From: Candidatus Nanoarchaeia archaeon
GTDB taxonomy: Archaea > Nanobdellota > Nanobdellia > SCGC-AAA011-G17 > JAFCDX01
NCBI GenBank assembly: GCA_028716945.1
Contig: JAQUOT010000001.1
Coordinates: 123,927-187,926, forward strand
DNA length: 64,000 nt
Reading direction: 5' to 3'
Within the stretch, counting starts at the first letter, position 1. Every line of letters begins with the position of its first letter. Below, piece by piece: positions 62,250 through 64,000 of this stretch. The notes beneath the pieces are model-generated. The model was not told where the DNA came from, did no database searches, and saw nothing but the letters and a program-made list of their open reading frames with translations. A program made the position numbers and the translations under genes.

Positions 62250-62840
62250 CTAAAACATATTCTTTACAAGATTTATAAAATCAACAAACAGTATTTTTAC
62301 GTATCCTAACCAAGGAATTTTGAATAAAGCCCTTCCATAAACTGCGTTCGAAGAAGTTTTTAGTTCATCTCTTCTAGAATCAGCATTGTTGTCTCCTTTG
62401 GTTTGAATAAATATTTGATTATTTTCATTAGATATTTTTACAACCCTGTGAATTATTGGATCTCTTAAAGAACCTTGAAAAACTGCCACTTGTCCAAGTT
62501 TAATTTTTTCTGGTTTAACTCCAACCAACACCATTATATCTCCTTTATTAAAACCATTTTTAAAAGAATAACTTTCAAATTGTGTTTTAGTAATGTTCAT
62601 ATTTTCATACCAATTTTCATTCGCTGTCCACCAAGTTTCAAAATTAGAATTATGCTCCATACTAGATGATACAACCGCAACAACAGGGTAACTTGTACCT
62701 AAAATTAAACCTAATCCTGGATATATTAAAAATTTTACAATTAAAAATGCAAGAATAACATTTACAATCCATGAAGCAACACTCTCTTCATACCAAATAA
62801 AATCAAAAGTTTTTTTTGCATATAATTTTATTTTTGACAT
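62250..62840 (-). CDS. Signal peptidase I, archaeal type
   Basis: 196 residues. Membrane helix at residues 25-45, then VVSSSMEHN (Ser60), IIHRVVKI (His131) and TKGDNNADSRRDE (Asp150/Asp154). Archaeal/ER type enzymes use His instead of Lys. It would cleave the signal peptides of S-layer and other secreted proteins. The C-terminal hydrophobic segment (WLGYVKILFVDFINLV) may give a second anchor. It lies between the TFS operon and the S-layer paralog. Confidence 0.9.
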   Translation of the reverse strand: MSKIKLYAKKTFDFIWYEESVASWIVNVILAFLIVKFLIYPGLGLILGTSYPVVAVVSSSMEHNSNFETWWTANENWYENMNITKTQFESYSFKNGFNKGDIMVLVGVKPEKIKLGQVAVFQGSLRDPIIHRVVKISNENNQIFIQTKGDNNADSRRDELKTSSNAVYGRALFKIPWLGYVKILFVDFINLVKNMF

Positions 62841-62890
62841 AGCCTTTTAGAATTTTAATATATTAAAAAGGTTTTGTTTTTTTAAATAGA

Positions 62891-64000
62891 TTAACAAGTT
62901 CTTCCACTTAATAAATTTTTGATACAATTAACTGCGACAAGTGCTTCTGTTTGATTTACATATCCATTTTTATTTTTATCTACATCATTACAAAAATCTA
63001 AATTAAATCCTTTAGCTACACAAGAAGCGATTGTGATACCATAAGAAAGAGTTGTTGGGATTTGCCTAAAAAGATTTTGTGCTGTATCATAATCTGGAAT
63101 TTCTAATATTCCATTATCGCCCGAATCATATAATACTCTACAAAGATTATTAATACAGGTTTTACCCGCAGTACAAGTTAAAGTACCTTGTTTAGATAAT
63201 TTATTTCCACAATTAGTTGTAACTATTTTAGTTCCACATAATGTATTAAGCGCAGGAGTAAATGTTGTTGGAGTACAAGAAGTTGTAGTGAAACTACAAG
63301 ATGATTTAATAAAAACTTTTGCTATTTGTTGATTCATACTATCAAAAGAAATTTTAAATGAATCAAATACAGGATCTATTAATGATTCTCCTTTCTTTAA
63401 TCTTACTTTATCTTCTGGAGAATAAATTATATCTAGATGCTTAAATCCAGTTGTTCCATCATTTAGAGCAACCAAAGTACCAGATATTTTTTCATTATTA
63501 ACTTCTACTTCTTTTGCTTGTTCTAAAACAATTCTACGTGCACCAACTGCTAATTTACAAAATTCTTGAGAACTTAATTGAGAAGAAACCATATCTATTG
63601 CACCAATTAAAGTACTATCAGACATTGTTTTAATTTCTCCTTTATTTATAATATAAGTTTTTCCTAAATAAGTTATAACACATTTTGTTTCAGCTTCATC
63701 AACATCAACCAGAGTAACACCTGCTTGTGTACTTCCTTTAGTTAAAGTAGTTATCTTATCTCCAGTTAACAAAATAATTTTATCAAGAGTACCATAAGAA
63801 AGATTAGAAGTTAAAGCGTCTACAATAATATAATCTCTTCCAAGTATAGTTAACTTATTACCTTCTATATCTGCTGGATCTTTTATTTTAATTCTAGAAC
63901 CAGTTACCTCTAAACTATAATTCCAAGCATATTTCATTAAACTATTATCAAAGAAAATATAATTATCTATAGGTTTTCCAGGCCTATTTGTATCTGCTTC
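62891..64000 (-). CDS. Second S-layer-like protein, chimeric C-terminus (5' end outside window)
   Basis: The frame is open to the right edge. The visible first half aligns closely with the middle of the 801-aa S-layer protein, sharing TQAGVTLVDVDEAETKCVI, NKGEIKTMSD, EVEVNNEKISGTL and the SPEDK repeat. After about residue 225 of the visible part it departs: a Cys-rich stretch (SCSFTTTSCTP, TCTAGKTCINNLC) leads to DVDKNKNGYVNQTEALVAVNCI, a dockerin/EF-hand-like calcium motif. There is no S_layer_C end, so it may be a non-lattice surface protein. Confidence 0.75.
   Translation of the reverse strand, partial: EADTNRPGKPIDNYIFFDNSLMKYAWNYSLEVTGSRIKIKDPADIEGNKLTILGRDYIIVDALTSNLSYGTLDKIILLTGDKITTLTKGSTQAGVTLVDVDEAETKCVITYLGKTYIINKGEIKTMSDSTLIGAIDMVSSQLSSQEFCKLAVGARRIVLEQAKEVEVNNEKISGTLVALNDGTTGFKHLDIIYSPEDKVRLKKGESLIDPVFDSFKISFDSMNQQIAKVFIKSSCSFTTTSCTPTTFTPALNTLCGTKIVTTNCGNKLSKQGTLTCTAGKTCINNLCRVLYDSGDNGILEIPDYDTAQNLFRQIPTTLSYGITIASCVAKGFNLDFCNDVDKNKNGYVNQTEALVAVNCIKNLLSGRTC

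Noticed and set aside
1..64000. CRISPR arrays, insertion sequences, rRNA genes
   Set aside because: I looked for regular repeats with spacers, transposase motifs with terminal repeats and conserved rRNA stretches and saw none.

Overview
The window is strongly AT-rich archaeal DNA. Archaeal hallmarks are an AglB/STT3 oligosaccharyltransferase, PCNA, transcription factor TFS, an archaeal-type signal peptidase I (Ser/His), a methanogen-style S-layer protein, AMP phosphorylase with ribose-1,5-bisphosphate isomerase and an archaeal RuBisCO, a long-arm tRNA-Ser interrupted in the anticodon loop, and TATA boxes placed so that many mRNAs would be nearly leaderless. The anaerobic (class III) ribonucleotide reductase, the AMP/RuBisCO shunt, the small tightly packed genes and the many unrecognised surface proteins suggest a DPANN archaeon of the Woesearchaeota/Pacearchaeota kind. 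That placement is inference; no rRNA gene is present.

Region 1 (1-28 kb) is a surface-glycan island. It holds GT2, GT4 and GT-C glycosyltransferases, methyltransferases, an FAD amine-oxidase-like enzyme and four B12-type radical SAM proteins. A nine-gene leftward set (27944 to 17619) carries SpoIIM/DUF95, AglB, a GlcNAc-1-P transferase, a flippase, a dolichol-phosphate-sugar synthase-like GT2, a UDP-GlcNAc 2-epimerase, two more GT2s and a methyltransferase. This is the core of archaeal N-glycosylation. A MNT-HEPN toxin-antitoxin pair and several ORFan genes interrupt the island.

Region 2 (28-34 kb) has the interrupted tRNA-Ser, a GT-A-like protein, a secreted Ig-like membrane-anchored protein, an AI-2E-type permease with AMP phosphorylase, and a HEPN-like protein.

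Region 3 (34-41 kb) is a deoxynucleotide block: nrdR, nrdD, nrdG, dcd, a thymidylate-synthase-like gene and a convergent dCMP deaminase. Two NrdR-box-like palindromes exactly 31 bp apart lie before nrdR. NrdD ends in a fused thioredoxin-like domain.

Region 4 (41-45 kb) has a ferredoxin, RuBisCO, a HAD phosphatase and R15P isomerase in one operon, then a VapBC pair with a palindromic operator. With AMP phosphorylase this completes the AMP to 3-phosphoglycerate route.

Region 5 (45-64 kb) is a cell-surface block. It contains an 801-residue S-layer protein with a long structured leader, and a previously unfamiliar cluster. In that cluster, six short proteins with pilin-like N-termini accompany two paralogous giant cysteine-rich secreted proteins of 1309 and 1110 residues, arranged as a duplicated pseudopilin-plus-giant cassette. 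PCNA, TFS, thioredoxin, signal peptidase and a second, chimeric S-layer paralog running off the right edge complete the window. The pseudopilin/giant-protein cluster is my main candidate for an undescribed system.
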